Shown: positions 1-9,590, counted from the first letter of the stretch. The stretch: 60,531 nt of DNA from Mycolicibacter sinensis (GCF_001667375.1 NZ_LZIN01000058.1:1-60531); one strand, 5' to 3'. The notes: generated from the letters alone by a model not told the origin. Translations and numbers: made by a program.

Positions 1-2694
1 GACACCTTGCAAGGTGTCGGCGGCAACGGCGGCGAGGGCGGTGCCGGTGGTGACGGCGCCACCGGGACTACGGGGCCCGACGGGGGTGGTGCCGGTGGTA
101 GCGGTGCGGGCGGGCAGGCGAACTCGGGTGCTGATGGCGCGGTTGGTGATCAAGGCGCCGGTGGCAACGGCGGCGTGGGCGGCAAGGGCGGAGACGGTGC
201 GGCCGGCGGGATCGGAACGACCGGTCCGGACGGTGGCGTGGGCGCGGCAGGAACCAGCGAGACGCCCGACGGTGGCACCGGCGAAACCGGGCACACCGGC
301 GGGCAGGGTCAAGCGGGCGGCAACGGCGGGGCCGGTGGCCAGGGCGGTGCGGCGGGCACCGGTTCCACGGACGGCGTGGTGGGCGCCGGCGGTGTCGGCG
401 GCAACGGCGGTATCGGCGGCCAGGGCGGAACCGGCGGCAACGGCGGAAACGGCGGCGCCGGCTACGACCGACCCGGCACCACCGGGCTGTCCGGCGGCAA
501 CGGCGGTGTCGGCGGCGCCGGCGGAACCGGCGGGCAGGGCGGCGAAGGCGGCACCGCAGGCCTCGGCGGCCTGAACGGAGCCGGCGTCGACCGGGCCGAC
601 GCGGGAACAGACGGCGCCACCGGTTTGCAAGGTGTCGGCGGCAACGGCGGCGAGGGCGGTGCCGGTGGTGACGGCGCCACCGGGACTACGGGGCCCGACG
701 GCGGCGACGGCGGCGCGGGGAAGGCGGGAACGTCGAGCACCCCGACCGGCGGCGCCGGGGAAACCGGCGGCAATGGAGTCGACGGCGGCACCGGCGGTAA
801 CGGCGGTAAGGGCGGCCAGGGTGGTGCCGCGGGTACCGGCAGCGTCAATGGCGACGTAGGTGCCGGAGGTAAGGGCGGCGACGCCGGTGACGGCGGCCAG
901 GGCGGCAACGGCGGTAAAGGCGGCACCGGCGGCACCGGCTACACCTCGACCACGGCGAATGGTGCCAATGGCGGCAATGGCGGGACGGGTGGCACCGGCG
1001 GCAACGCCGGCCACGCCGGTAAGGCCGGCACGGCAGGCGCTGGCGGCCTAGACGGAGCCGGAAACAACCCGGCGGACGGCGGCAATGCCGGCAGCGACGG
1101 CAGCGCCGGCCAGGCGGGCGTCGGCGGTAACGGTGGCCTCGGCGGCAATGGCGCCCAGGGAACCGCGTCCAACTCGGTGAACACGGCCGGCGGCACCGGT
1201 GGAAAGGGCGGCACCGGCGGCGACGGGGGTCAGGGCGGCCAGGAAACCGACGGCAGCCACGCGCAGCAGGGCGACGGCGGCGACGGCGGCGACGGCGGCA
1301 TGGGTGGCACCGGGAAGGCCGGAACGAACGGCGTCAACTCGTTGCTCAACCCCACTCTCCCCGGCACGGGCGGCAATGCCGGTGCGGGTGGCGTCGGTGG
1401 CACCGGCGGGAACGGCTTCAACGCCGGCGCCGGTGGCGCGGGCGGTACCGGCGGCACCGGTGGTGACGGCGGTAACGGTGCGGATGCCATAGTCGCTGCC
1501 CTGGGCCTCGGCGGGGCGCAGGCCGGTGCCGTGGGTGGCGTCGGCGGCCTCGGTGGTGTCGGCGGTGTCGCCGGCACCGCCAACGGCGGGCTCGTCGGTA
1601 GCAATGGCGCCGGCGGCGACGGCGGTGTCGGCGGCGCCGGCGGTCTAGGTGGGAGCGTTCTCGTCGGCCTGGGTGGCGCCGGCGCTCAGGGCGGCCACGG
1701 CGGCGCCGGCGGGGTGGCTGGCGTTGGCGGCGGAAGTGGAGTCGACCAGGGCGCCGCCGGTATCAGCGGCGCGGGCGGCGACGGTGGTAAGGGTGGTGAC
1801 GCCGCCATCTCCGTGGTCGGCGGAAACGGTGGCGCCGGCGGTACGGGCGGCACCGGCGGCGCCGCCGCCAACCAGGCCGGCAGCATCGCCGGCGAAGGTG
1901 GACAGGGCGGCGACGGCGGTGGCGGCCTGGCCGGAACCATCGGCGGCGGCAAGGGCGGGAACGGCGGCGACGGTGGCGCCGCGAGCAACGCCGACGGAAG
2001 TGTCGGCGGCCAGGGCGGGACCGGCGGCACCGGTGGCACCAACCTTGCCGGTCTGGCAGTCGGTAGCACCGGCGGCACCGGCGGCACCGGTGGCGCCGCC
2101 GGCAGCGGGGTCGGAAGCATCGGCGGCCAGGGCGGCACCGGTGGCACCGGTGGCAGCAACGTAATCGGTGTCTTGTCCGGCGGCGCGGGTGGCGCCGGCG
2201 GGACCGGTGGCGCCGGCGGCAGCGGGGTCGGCAGTGTCGGTGGCCAGGGCGGCACCGGTGGTGTCGGTGGCGACAACCTTCTTGGTGCCGCGCCCGGCAG
2301 CACGGGCGGCGCGGGGGGCACCGGTGGCGCCGCCGGTACCGCGGTCGGCAGCACCGGCGGTGCCGGTGGAACCGGTGGTGCCGGTGGCGGCAACGCCCTG
2401 AGCGCCTTCGGCGGTGACGGCGGCGCCGGCGGCAAGGGTGGCTCGGGTACGGCGGCCGGCACCAACGGCGGCGACGGCGGCACCGGCGGTGCGGCCGGCG
2501 GCGACTTCATCGGGGTCTTCACCGGCTCCGGCGGCCATGGCGGCACCGGCGGAAACGGCGGTGCCGGTGGAGCCGGTGGCACCGGTGGTACCGGTGGCCC
2601 GGCGAACGGCACCCCGGGCTCTCCGGGCAGTCCGCCCAGCGGAAGCACGGGCGGCGCAGGAGGTGCGGGCGCCCCCGGCAGCATCGTGGGGTAG
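1..2694 (+). CDS. PGRS-like glycine-rich protein, 3' part (5' truncated by window edge)
   Basis: The frame is open from base 1, so the N-terminus, and therefore any PE domain or signal peptide, lies outside the window. What is visible is almost entirely GGxGG/GGAGG/GGTGG repeats typical of the PGRS domain of mycobacterial surface or secreted proteins. The first 400 residues hold a long-period repeat of about 206 residues with GYDRPG/GYTSTT and LNGAG/LDGAG landmarks. The C-terminal third carries 39-residue repeats, each with a short hydrophobic core such as NLAGL, NVIGV or NLLGA. The end is rich in Gly, Pro and Ser (GTPGSPGSPPSG). Function is unknown; PGRS domains are associated with cell-surface localisation. 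Without the N-terminus it cannot be decided whether this is PE_PGRS or a PE-less PGRS protein like the one at 55651. Confidence 0.85.
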   Translation, partial: DTLQGVGGNGGEGGAGGDGATGTTGPDGGGAGGSGAGGQANSGADGAVGDQGAGGNGGVGGKGGDGAAGGIGTTGPDGGVGAAGTSETPDGGTGETGHTGGQGQAGGNGGAGGQGGAAGTGSTDGVVGAGGVGGNGGIGGQGGTGGNGGNGGAGYDRPGTTGLSGGNGGVGGAGGTGGQGGEGGTAGLGGLNGAGVDRADAGTDGATGLQGVGGNGGEGGAGGDGATGTTGPDGGDGGAGKAGTSSTPTGGAGETGGNGVDGGTGGNGGKGGQGGAAGTGSVNGDVGAGGKGGDAGDGGQGGNGGKGGTGGTGYTSTTANGANGGNGGTGGTGGNAGHAGKAGTAGAGGLDGAGNNPADGGNAGSDGSAGQAGVGGNGGLGGNGAQGTASNSVNTAGGTGGKGGTGGDGGQGGQETDGSHAQQGDGGDGGDGGMGGTGKAGTNGVNSLLNPTLPGTGGNAGAGGVGGTGGNGFNAGAGGAGGTGGTGGDGGNGADAIVAALGLGGAQAGAVGGVGGLGGVGGVAGTANGGLVGSNGAGGDGGVGGAGGLGGSVLVGLGGAGAQGGHGGAGGVAGVGGGSGVDQGAAGISGAGGDGGKGGDAAISVVGGNGGAGGTGGTGGAAANQAGSIAGEGGQGGDGGGGLAGTIGGGKGGNGGDGGAASNADGSVGGQGGTGGTGGTNLAGLAVGSTGGTGGTGGAAGSGVGSIGGQGGTGGTGGSNVIGVLSGGAGGAGGTGGAGGSGVGSVGGQGGTGGVGGDNLLGAAPGSTGGAGGTGGAAGTAVGSTGGAGGTGGAGGGNALSAFGGDGGAGGKGGSGTAAGTNGGDGGTGGAAGGDFIGVFTGSGGHGGTGGNGGAGGAGGTGGTGGPANGTPGSPGSPPSGSTGGAGGAGAPGSIVG
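7..701 (+). repeat. 618-bp-period segmental repeat in PGRS coding region
   Basis: Bases 7-83 recur exactly at 625-701, a 77-bp perfect match at an offset of 618 bp (206 codons). A more diverged third unit follows about 206 residues later (AGQAGVGGNGGLGG replaces the LQGVGG landmark). The perfect identity within otherwise diverging units suggests a recent duplication or gene conversion. Confidence 0.85.
2041..2514 (+). repeat. 117-bp (39-residue) super-repeat with hydrophobic cores
   Basis: The AAC codons opening the hydrophobic cores NLAG, NVIG, NLLG and NALS lie at 2041, 2158, 2275 and 2392, exactly 117 bp apart. A fifth core (DFIG) follows at 2503, 111 bp later. Each unit is a glycine-rich stretch, a short aliphatic core, then more glycine-rich sequence. 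Confidence 0.8.
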
Positions 2695-2732
2695 CGCGCC
2701 CCGAGCTTGAGAACTGGGCGAGGCCACGCCGG

Positions 2733-2738
2733 TAGGCT
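2733..2738 (+). promoter_or_regulatory. Putative -10 element of sppA (leaderless start)
   Basis: TAGGCT fits the mycobacterial TANNNT -10 pattern and ends 7 bases before the ATG at 2746. Transcription would start at or next to the ATG, giving a leaderless mRNA. This supports 2746 over the upstream TTG at 2707. A TTGAGA at 2707-2712 is a possible but widely spaced -35. Confidence 0.5.
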
Positions 2739-2745
2739 GAAATCC

Positions 2746-4518
2746 ATGTTCTCCCTGCTGCCGTCGTTACCTGGCCTGGATGACCTGCGCGGCGCGGCCC
2801 GGCGCATCGACACCGCCCGGCACCATGGTGTGCCCAACGGTGTCGTGCTCGAACTCGACCTGCAGTCGCTGCCGCACGAGACCGGCGGTTTCGACCCGCT
2901 GGCGCTGCTTCGTTCCGGAAGCCAGCCGCCGGTGCTGCGTGACGTGGTGGCTGCGATCCACCGCGCGGCCGAAGACCCGCGAGTCGCCGCACTGATAGCG
3001 CGGGTGCAGCTTTCGTCCGCGGCTGCCGGCCCGGTCCAGGAGCTTCGGGCCGCGATCGCCGACTTCACCGCGGTCAAGCCGTCGCTGGCGTGGGCGGAGA
3101 CCTACCCGGGCACCCTGTCCTATTACCTGGCGTCGGCGTTCGGCGAGGTGTGGATGCAACCCTCGGGGACGCTCGGACTGATCGGCTTCGCCACCAATGC
3201 GACGTTCCTGCGCACCGCCCTGGACAAGGCAGGCATCGAAGCGCAGTTCGTCGCCCGCGGCGAATACAAGTCGGCGGCCAACCTGTTCACCCAGGATTCC
3301 TACACCGACGCGCACCGCGAGGCCGATACCGCGCTGGTAGAAAGCCTGCACGCGCAGGTGCGCAGGGCCGTCGCCGAATCGCGGAATCTGGACGGCGGCG
3401 TCGTCGACGAGTTGGCCGACCGGGCGCCGTTGCTGCGTGACGACGCGATCGGGGCGGGCCTGATCGACCGGATCGGATTTCGCGACGAGGCCTACGAACG
3501 CATCGCCGAACTCGTTGGCGCCGAGGGTATCTCAGGCGCCGACGATGACGACGCACCACCTCGTCTCTACCTGTCGCGCTACGCGAATGCCACCGCCGAG
3601 GGAGCACGACCGGGCCTGCCGGGACGCAAACCCAAGCCGGCGATCGCCGTGGTGACGGTGGCAGGGGCGATCGTCAGCGGCTCCGGCGGGCCGCAGCTGT
3701 CGCCGTTCGGCAACCGCAGCGTCGGCGGCGACACGATCGCCGCGGCCCTGCGCGAGGCCGCCGCCGACGACGACGTCGCTGCGATCGTGCTGCGGGTGGA
3801 CAGCCCGGGCGGCTCGGTCACCGGCTCGGAGACCATCTGGCGTGCGGTGCAGCAGGCGCGGGAGGCCGGCAAACCGGTGGTGGCCTCGATGGGCGCGGTC
3901 GCCGCATCCGGCGGCTACTACATCTCGGCGGGCGCCGACGCCATCGTGGCCAACCCGGGCACCATCACCGGATCGATCGGCGTGGTGACCGGCAAGCTGG
4001 TCGCCCGCGAGCTCAAGGACCGCCTGGGAGTGGGCACCGACACCGTGCGCACCGGCGCCAACGCCGACGCCTGGTCGATCAACGCCCCGTTCACCGCCGA
4101 ACAGCACGGGCAGGTCGAAACCGAGGCCGACCTGTTCTACACCGACTTCGTAGCGCGGGTCGCCGAAGGTCGCAAGCTGTCCACCGAGGCGGTCGACGCG
4201 GTGGCGCGCGGGCGGGTGTGGACCGGCGCTGACGCCGCCGAACGCGGCTTGGTCGACGAGCTGGGTGGACTGGGCACGGCCGTGCGCCGCGCCAAGGTGC
4301 TGGCCGGACTCGACCCCCACGCGCAGGTCCGCACGGTGCGCTACCCCGGCTCGTCACTGTGGGAGTTCATCCGGCCGCGCCCGTCCTCGCAGCCGGCGGC
4401 GGCGCTCTCGGATGCGGTCGGGGCGCTGCTGGTGCGGTCGCTGACCGGGATCGTCGAGCAGGCGGGGCGGTCGGTCAACGGCGCCCAGGTGCTGTGGTTG
4501 GGTGAATCGCGCTGGTGA
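2746..4518 (+). CDS. sppA: Signal peptide peptidase SppA, long form (protease IV)
   Basis: A 590-residue S49 peptidase with the two-domain (67K-type) organisation. It is expected to cut residual signal peptides in the membrane after Sec/Tat export. The N-terminal half contains ARGEYKSAANLF, whose Lys matches the general base of the Ser/Lys dyad. The C-terminal half contains DSPGGSVTGSE and MGAVAASGGYYISAGADA, whose Ser is the expected nucleophile. Length is near the Mtb homologue Rv0724 (about 620 residues). The ATG at 2746 was chosen because a TAGGCT -10 box lies 7 bases upstream and homologues begin here; a TTG 39 bases upstream is less likely. Gene order with downstream methyltransferases and secY follows Mtb. 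Confidence 0.93.
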   Translation: MFSLLPSLPGLDDLRGAARRIDTARHHGVPNGVVLELDLQSLPHETGGFDPLALLRSGSQPPVLRDVVAAIHRAAEDPRVAALIARVQLSSAAAGPVQELRAAIADFTAVKPSLAWAETYPGTLSYYLASAFGEVWMQPSGTLGLIGFATNATFLRTALDKAGIEAQFVARGEYKSAANLFTQDSYTDAHREADTALVESLHAQVRRAVAESRNLDGGVVDELADRAPLLRDDAIGAGLIDRIGFRDEAYERIAELVGAEGISGADDDDAPPRLYLSRYANATAEGARPGLPGRKPKPAIAVVTVAGAIVSGSGGPQLSPFGNRSVGGDTIAAALREAAADDDVAAIVLRVDSPGGSVTGSETIWRAVQQAREAGKPVVASMGAVAASGGYYISAGADAIVANPGTITGSIGVVTGKLVARELKDRLGVGTDTVRTGANADAWSINAPFTAEQHGQVETEADLFYTDFVARVAEGRKLSTEAVDAVARGRVWTGADAAERGLVDELGGLGTAVRRAKVLAGLDPHAQVRTVRYPGSSLWEFIRPRPSSQPAAALSDAVGALLVRSLTGIVEQAGRSVNGAQVLWLGESRW

Positions 4519-4605
4519 GCGCGTAACACAGATTCAACATTTTGCTTCCGCGACAGTAAAAACTCGGTAACGCGCGCTTAACGAGCGCCACTCATGCTGG
4601 GAAGC

Positions 4606-4911
4606 ATGAAACGGTTACTGCTGTTGGCAGGTCTGAGTGCGATGGTCGGCCTCGCGGCGCCTGCCCACGCCGCACCGACCGGCATCGACGGGCAGTTCCT
4701 CGCCACCCTGACCGGGGCCGGGCTCAGCCACTCCGGAAACGACCAGGCCGCGGTGTCGGCCGGCCGTGCCGTGTGCCAGCTGATGGACGCCGGGCTGTCC
4801 CCGATGGACACCGTCGTCGCGGTGCAGGCCACCAACCCCGGCTTCACCATCCAGAAGGCGGGGGAGTTCGCCGCCATCTCGACCGCGCACTACTGCCCGG
4901 AGCACATGTAG
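4606..4911 (+). CDS. Secreted DUF732 family protein
   Basis: A 101-residue protein starting MKRLLLLAGLSAMVGLAA followed by a signal-peptidase site near AHA-APTG. The mature part has the DUF732 pattern: a Phe-Leu start, a central Cys in AVCQLMDAGLSPMDTV, a V-x-x-NPGFT turn and a final YCPEH Cys. The two cysteines probably form a disulfide. DUF732 proteins are small exported mycobacterial proteins of unknown function. An in-frame ATG at 4594 adds four residues (MLGS); 4606 gives a more typical signal peptide. The gene is monocistronic, between sppA and a convergent gene. Confidence 0.8.
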   Translation: MKRLLLLAGLSAMVGLAAPAHAAPTGIDGQFLATLTGAGLSHSGNDQAAVSAGRAVCQLMDAGLSPMDTVVAVQATNPGFTIQKAGEFAAISTAHYCPEHM

Positions 4912-4922
4912 GCACCCCGCGG

Positions 4923-6155
4923 TCAGGTCTGCGGTCTGGCACCCAGCACGTCACAGAACAGCGCGCGGCGTAGCGCGAGTTCGCGGGGATCGCTGTAGAG
5001 GTGAAATCCCAGGCGGTTCATCACGTAGCAGAAACCGATCCCGGTATCGGGATCGGCGAAGCCGAAAGACCCGCCCAAACCCGGTGTGCCATAAGCGGAA
5101 TCCGAGGAACCGAAGACGGCGCCGAACCCCGGTTTGGACAGCCCCAGGGAGAAGCGGACTTTGACGCCGAGCACCTTGTCGCGTTCACCGCGGCTCGGTG
5201 ATGCCGGCATCGCGGCGAGCGCTTCGCGCACCGGTGCGCTCAGCGGCAGCGCCGGATCGGCGGTTGCCGCAGCACCATAAAGGCGCGCGATCGACGATGC
5301 GGTGCCGATTCCGTTGGCCGAGGGGATCTCGATCGCACGCACGTCGTCACGGTTGTAGTCACCGTCCCACGGGGTGACATTGCTCGGCAGGCATCCCGCT
5401 CGGGTCAGCAAGCCGACCGGATTGAACGACGCGGCCACCAGGCGCATCGGCATCGCTTTGAGGTGCAGCAGCCCCTCCGCCCGCTTCCACTGGTGCAACA
5501 GCGCCACCCGTTGGCGCGCCACCGATTTCGGCAGTCCGATACAGAAGTCCAATTTGAGGGGCGCAGCGATCTCGTCGGCGAGAAACCGGCCCAGGGTGCG
5601 GCCGGCCGGGTCGGTGCGACGGGTCAGCTCGGACTCATACCAGCCCAGCGTGATCGCGTGATAGCCGTGTCGGGTGCCGGGCAGCCAGACCGGCCGCTGG
5701 GCGGCGAGTATCGGCGCCAGTCGTTGCGGGTCGGCGACGTCAGCGAGGGACGGCACCGGCTTGAGCACACACAAGCCGGCCTGATGACCGAGCAGCTGGC
5801 GGACCGTGATTTCACCCTTGCCGGCCTGGGCGAATTCCGGCCAGTGGTCGGCCACCTTGTCGTCGTAGCCGAACAGTCCGCGCGACACCGCCAATGCCAC
5901 GGCCAGGGCGGCGACACCCTTGGTGGTCGAGAAGACGTTGACCATGGTGTCGCGCTGCCAGGGCGCCATGGTGACGCCGTCGCGGTAGCCGCCCCACAGG
6001 TCGATCACCTTGATGCCGTCGCGGTACACCGAGACCGCGGCACCCACCTCGCGGCCGCCGGCGAAGTTGGCGCGGAACGCGTCGGCGACCTTGCCGTAGC
6101 CCTCATCGACGTCCCCGTCGATCAGGTCGGGCGACACCTTGACTTTGAGCACCAT
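4923..6155 (-). CDS. Serine beta-lactamase-fold hydrolase/esterase (class C / LipD-LipP-like)
   Basis: A 410-residue PF00144-type protein. The SxxK motif is in NVFSTTKGVAALAV near residue 75-80, supplying the nucleophile Ser and general base Lys. A Tyr-containing HGYHAITLGWY segment near residue 165 corresponds to the YxN/YxH element. The C-terminal part has FGSSDSAYGTPGLGGSFG, matching the HxG/GxxG-like region of family VIII esterases. Mtb has several such proteins (LipD, LipE, LipL, LipP), acting as esterases or acting on D-alanyl-type substrates. No signal peptide is obvious, so it is probably cytoplasmic. The substrate cannot be predicted. It is divergent from the phosphodiesterase gene. 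Confidence 0.82.
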   Translation of the reverse strand: MVLKVKVSPDLIDGDVDEGYGKVADAFRANFAGGREVGAAVSVYRDGIKVIDLWGGYRDGVTMAPWQRDTMVNVFSTTKGVAALAVALAVSRGLFGYDDKVADHWPEFAQAGKGEITVRQLLGHQAGLCVLKPVPSLADVADPQRLAPILAAQRPVWLPGTRHGYHAITLGWYESELTRRTDPAGRTLGRFLADEIAAPLKLDFCIGLPKSVARQRVALLHQWKRAEGLLHLKAMPMRLVAASFNPVGLLTRAGCLPSNVTPWDGDYNRDDVRAIEIPSANGIGTASSIARLYGAAATADPALPLSAPVREALAAMPASPSRGERDKVLGVKVRFSLGLSKPGFGAVFGSSDSAYGTPGLGGSFGFADPDTGIGFCYVMNRLGFHLYSDPRELALRRALFCDVLGARPQT

Positions 6156-6296
6156 CGGTGCGGTTATACCCCGGGTCAGCGTTTCTTCAACGCCGATATA
6201 GAAAAAATGAATGAAACGGTCAAAAAACCTGAGTGTTCCCTGGGTGTTCTGCTAGTGTCGCCGCCAGTGGGCGGAACTTCGACGAGGGAATCGATC

Positions 6297-7721
6297 GTGA
6301 CATCAATCAAGCAGTTTCTGTGCGGTACCGCCGTCGCGAGTCTGGTCGCCGGAACGGGGGCCGCGGTCGGCGTGCCGATCGGTTATGTGGGGCCGTCGGC
6401 GCTGGACTGGTGGCTGGCCGCCGAGCATGTGCTGCTGATCGGCGTGGACGGCACCAACCTCAGCAAGATCCTGGAGTATGCCTACAACGACGACAGCGGG
6501 TTCAAGATCGCGATGGATCAGGGCATCACCGGCGCGGCGACCGAGGTGAACCACACCACGATCTCCGGGCCGTCGTGGTCGACGATTCTCACCGGTGTCT
6601 GGGACGACAAGCACGGTGTGGTCAACAACCTGTTCCGGCCCGAGCCGTACGACAAGTGGCCGACGGTGTTCAACATGCTCGAGTACTACAAGCCCGAGGT
6701 CAACACCACGGTGGTCGCGGACTGGGACTACATCAACGGCATCGCCGGCGCGGGCGGCCACCCGGCGGACAACAACATCTTCGTCCCGTTCCAGGACGAC
6801 TGGGCCACCACCGACGCGCAGGTCACCGCGCAGACCATCGCCCAGATCATGGCCACCGCGAACAACCCGGATGACATCTCGAACTTTCTGTTCTCCTACC
6901 AGGTGCAGGTTGATGAGGCCGGGCACAGCTTCGGGGGCGGTTCGGCCGAGTACGCGCAAGCCGTGGTGAATACCGGAGCCAACATCAAGGAGATCCTGGA
7001 CGCGATAGCCGCGGTCAAGGCGGTCACCGGCGATGACTGGTCGATTCTCATCACCACCGACCACGGCCACCAGCAGTCACTGGGCTTCGGTCATGGCTTC
7101 CAGTCGCCGAATGAGACGACGCAGTTCGTCATCTTCGATCAGGCCGGCGATCACGCCACCGACGGCAGCCAGAACCTGAACTACTCCATCGCCGACATCA
7201 CGCCCACGATCCTGTCACTGTTCGGGGTCCCGATGCGCTCGGACTTCGACGGCGTCTCGATGGCGTTCGACCCGACCGTCCTCAACGGCGTCGTCTCGCC
7301 CGTGGACCTCAAGCAGGCGCTCACCGACGCGATCGCGATGTACGGCTACCCGAACATCGGCAACGACATCATGCTGGGGATCCGGACGATCGTCACCTCC
7401 ATCCCTTACGGGCTGAACCTCGTCGTCACCGAAATCGACAAGTTCCTGCAGTCGATCGTCGACCAGGACATCTTCTTGGTCAGCGGACTGGCCGAATTCC
7501 TCCAGCAGGTCGTACAGTTCACCGGCGGCCTGGTGGTCGATACCACCGACACGCTGGCCCGGGGTATCGCCTACCTGACCGGATCGGGAGTCATCGCACC
7601 GACCGACCCGCCGCTGCCGCCGGCCGGTTCCGCGGACTTCAGCGACGTGTGGGGACTGCTCGGCGGGGACCACGGCCTCGCGGCGCCCGATCTGGCGCTG
7701 CCGGACTTCGACGTGGCCTAG
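6297..7721 (+). CDS. Secreted type I phosphodiesterase / alkaline-phosphatase-superfamily protein
   Basis: A 474-residue protein. The GTG at 6297 was chosen because GAGGGA lies just upstream and it gives a signal peptide (VTSIKQFLCGTAVASLVAG). An upstream in-frame ATG (6208) and a much longer open frame overlap the divergent gene and look non-coding. Metal-dependent hydrolase motifs of PF01663 follow in order: VLLIGVDGTN (metal Asp), TTISGPSWSTILTG with the candidate Thr/Ser nucleophile and a following KHGVVNN, DEAGHSFGG (Asp/His) and ITTDHGHQQ (Asp/His). The protein probably hydrolyses phosphodiester or pyrophosphate bonds outside the membrane. About 140 C-terminal residues form a helical, Pro-rich tail outside the catalytic core. 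It ends 3 bases from the convergent methyltransferase. Confidence 0.82.
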   Translation: MTSIKQFLCGTAVASLVAGTGAAVGVPIGYVGPSALDWWLAAEHVLLIGVDGTNLSKILEYAYNDDSGFKIAMDQGITGAATEVNHTTISGPSWSTILTGVWDDKHGVVNNLFRPEPYDKWPTVFNMLEYYKPEVNTTVVADWDYINGIAGAGGHPADNNIFVPFQDDWATTDAQVTAQTIAQIMATANNPDDISNFLFSYQVQVDEAGHSFGGGSAEYAQAVVNTGANIKEILDAIAAVKAVTGDDWSILITTDHGHQQSLGFGHGFQSPNETTQFVIFDQAGDHATDGSQNLNYSIADITPTILSLFGVPMRSDFDGVSMAFDPTVLNGVVSPVDLKQALTDAIAMYGYPNIGNDIMLGIRTIVTSIPYGLNLVVTEIDKFLQSIVDQDIFLVSGLAEFLQQVVQFTGGLVVDTTDTLARGIAYLTGSGVIAPTDPPLPPAGSADFSDVWGLLGGDHGLAAPDLALPDFDVA

Positions 7722-7724
7722 CGC

Positions 7725-8636
7725 TTAGGCGCGAATAGCCTCGATCGCCACTGAGTTGCGCAGCTGCGCAACGATTTCTGCCTCGTCGGGGAAGCTGCGG
7801 CCATAGGCCGCGAAGACTTCGGTCCGGGTGCGTCCGCTGACCTGCCACCCGTGTTCGGTCAGGTATTCACCGGCGGGTCGCCGCTCGCCGGCGAAGACCA
7901 AATCGGCCATGTCCAGATCCAGGCCCTGATCGGCGAAGCGCCGGCCCACCGACCGATTCGAATCGGTGAGCGCGGCCGCGCCGTCGGGGTGGTATTCGGT
8001 GGCCAGCCGGCTGCCCGGCGCGCTCAACGCGGTGATGTTGTCGAACAGCCGATCCTGGGCCTCCGGCGGCAGATAGACGAGCAGCCCCTCGGCGCTCCAC
8101 GCGGTCGGCTTTGTCTCGTCGAATCCGCTTCGGCGCAATGCGTCCGGCCAATCGTCGCGCAAATCGACGGCGACCGTCCGGCGCTCGGCGGTCGGCTCGG
8201 CGCCGAGCTCGGCCAGGGTTCGGGACTTGAACTCGATCACCTCCGGCTGGTCGATCTCGTAAACGACGCTGCCGTCCGGCCACCCCAGCCGATAGGCCCG
8301 CGAATCCAGTCCGGCGGCCAAGATGACTACCTGTCGGATACCGGCGGCGGCGGCCTGCAGGAAGAAGTCGTCGAAGAACCGGGTGCGCACCGCCATCACC
8401 TCGGTCATCGGCCCGGCGGTGGCGTCGGCTTCCGCAGCGACCGCCGGGTCCAGCTCACCATCGAGCAGCCGGTTGAAGAACTCGATCCCCACCGCACGCA
8501 CCAGCGGCGCGGCGAACGGGTCGTCGATCAGCGCGTCGGGTTGCCGGCTGGCCAGCGCGCGGCCGACCGCGACCATGGTGGCGGTCGTGCCCACGCTGGA
8601 TGCCAGATCCCAGCTGTCGTTCTCGCTGCGTGCCAT
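7725..8636 (-). CDS. SAM-dependent methyltransferase, TIGR00027/LCM-like (Rv0726c/Rv0731c family)
   Basis: A 303-residue member of the large mycobacterial family of leucine-carboxymethyltransferase-like enzymes. It begins with the family landmark [18 protein letters not shown], then has the SAM-binding [30 protein letters not shown] (acidic residue for the SAM ribose) and [14 protein letters not shown]. The substrate of these enzymes is generally unknown. It follows a paralogue (8640-9590) with a 3-base gap, so the two are probably co-transcribed. The pair sits where Mtb has Rv0725c, Rv0726c and Rv0731c. Confidence 0.9.
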   Translation of the reverse strand: MARSENDSWDLASSVGTTATMVAVGRALASRQPDALIDDPFAAPLVRAVGIEFFNRLLDGELDPAVAAEADATAGPMTEVMAVRTRFFDDFFLQAAAAGIRQVVILAAGLDSRAYRLGWPDGSVVYEIDQPEVIEFKSRTLAELGAEPTAERRTVAVDLRDDWPDALRRSGFDETKPTAWSAEGLLVYLPPEAQDRLFDNITALSAPGSRLATEYHPDGAAALTDSNRSVGRRFADQGLDLDMADLVFAGERRPAGEYLTEHGWQVSGRTRTEVFAAYGRSFPDEAEIVAQLRNSVAIEAIRA

Positions 8637-8639
8637 CGC

Positions 8640-9590
8640 CTATCCCAGGGTCGCGGTGACGTAGGTCAGCCCGCCGTAGCTGTCGGCCTCCTCGAGCTGG
8701 GGGAGGCCGTGCGCGGCGAACAGCTCGTTGATGGTGCGGCTGTCGAGACGCCAGCCGTGCCCGGCGAGGTAGCTGGGGGCTTCATTGCGGTCACCGAAGT
8801 AGACCAGCTCGGTGAGGTCGAGATCCAGGCCGCGGCTGCGCATCCGCTCGGCGGCCTCCCGCATCCGCGTGCGTGCGGTGTCCTCGTCGGACGGGTCCAG
8901 CGGCGGGGTGCATTCCACGGCGAATCTGCTGCCGGGCGCCGACAGTGCGGTGACGGTGTCTAACAGCCTGTCTTGGGCGTCGGCGGGCAGGTAGGCCAGC
9001 AGGCCCTCGGCGCTCCAGGCGGTCGGCGCGGCCGGGTCGAAACCCGCCGCCCGCAGCGCGGCCGGCCAGTCGTCACGCAGGTCGACGGCTACCGGCCGGC
9101 GATCGGCAGCCGGCTGGGCGCCCTGGGCGGCCAGCACCCGGGTCTTGAACTCGATCACGTCGGGCTGGTCGATCTCGAAGACGGTGGTGCCGGCCGGCCA
9201 GTCGAGCCGATAGGCGCGCGCGTCGAGCCCGGAGGCCAGGATGACGGCCTGCCGGATGCCCGCTTCGGTACACGCGTCGAGGAAGAACTCGTCGAAGAAG
9301 CGGGTGCGCACCGCCATGTTGTCCGACATCCGGGACAGCATCGTCGCGCCGTTTTCGGCCTCGCCGTCGTCGAAGTCGGCCGGGCTGAGCTCGCCGCTGG
9401 CGAGCTTGCTGAACAAGTCCACGCCCACCGCGCGCACCAGCGGCTCGGCGTAGGGGTCGCTGATCAGCGGCCGGTCGGTGCCGTTTCCGCGGCTGGCCAC
9501 CGCGCGGCCCACCGCCACCATGGTCGCGGTGGCGCCCACACTGGAGGACAGATCCCAGGTGTCTCCGGGAAATCGGCCGGTTTGTTTCAT
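8640..9590 (-). CDS. SAM-dependent methyltransferase, TIGR00027/LCM-like (paralogue of neighbour)
   Basis: A 316-residue paralogue of the 7725-8636 product with the same motif order: [52 protein letters not shown] and [15 protein letters not shown]. The start ATG has AGGAG 8 bases upstream. It is the first gene of a two-gene unit and runs divergently from secY. The methyl acceptor is unknown. Confidence 0.9.
   Translation of the reverse strand: MKQTGRFPGDTWDLSSSVGATATMVAVGRAVASRGNGTDRPLISDPYAEPLVRAVGVDLFSKLASGELSPADFDDGEAENGATMLSRMSDNMAVRTRFFDEFFLDACTEAGIRQAVILASGLDARAYRLDWPAGTTVFEIDQPDVIEFKTRVLAAQGAQPAADRRPVAVDLRDDWPAALRAAGFDPAAPTAWSAEGLLAYLPADAQDRLLDTVTALSAPGSRFAVECTPPLDPSDEDTARTRMREAAERMRSRGLDLDLTELVYFGDRNEAPSYLAGHGWRLDSRTINELFAAHGLPQLEEADSYGGLTYVTATLG

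Noticed and set aside
5463..7721. 752-residue frame on the plus strand starting inside the beta-lactamase-fold gene
   Set aside because: The first 278 residues are the antisense of the 4923-6155 gene. The signal peptide, family motifs and RBS place the true start at GTG 6297.
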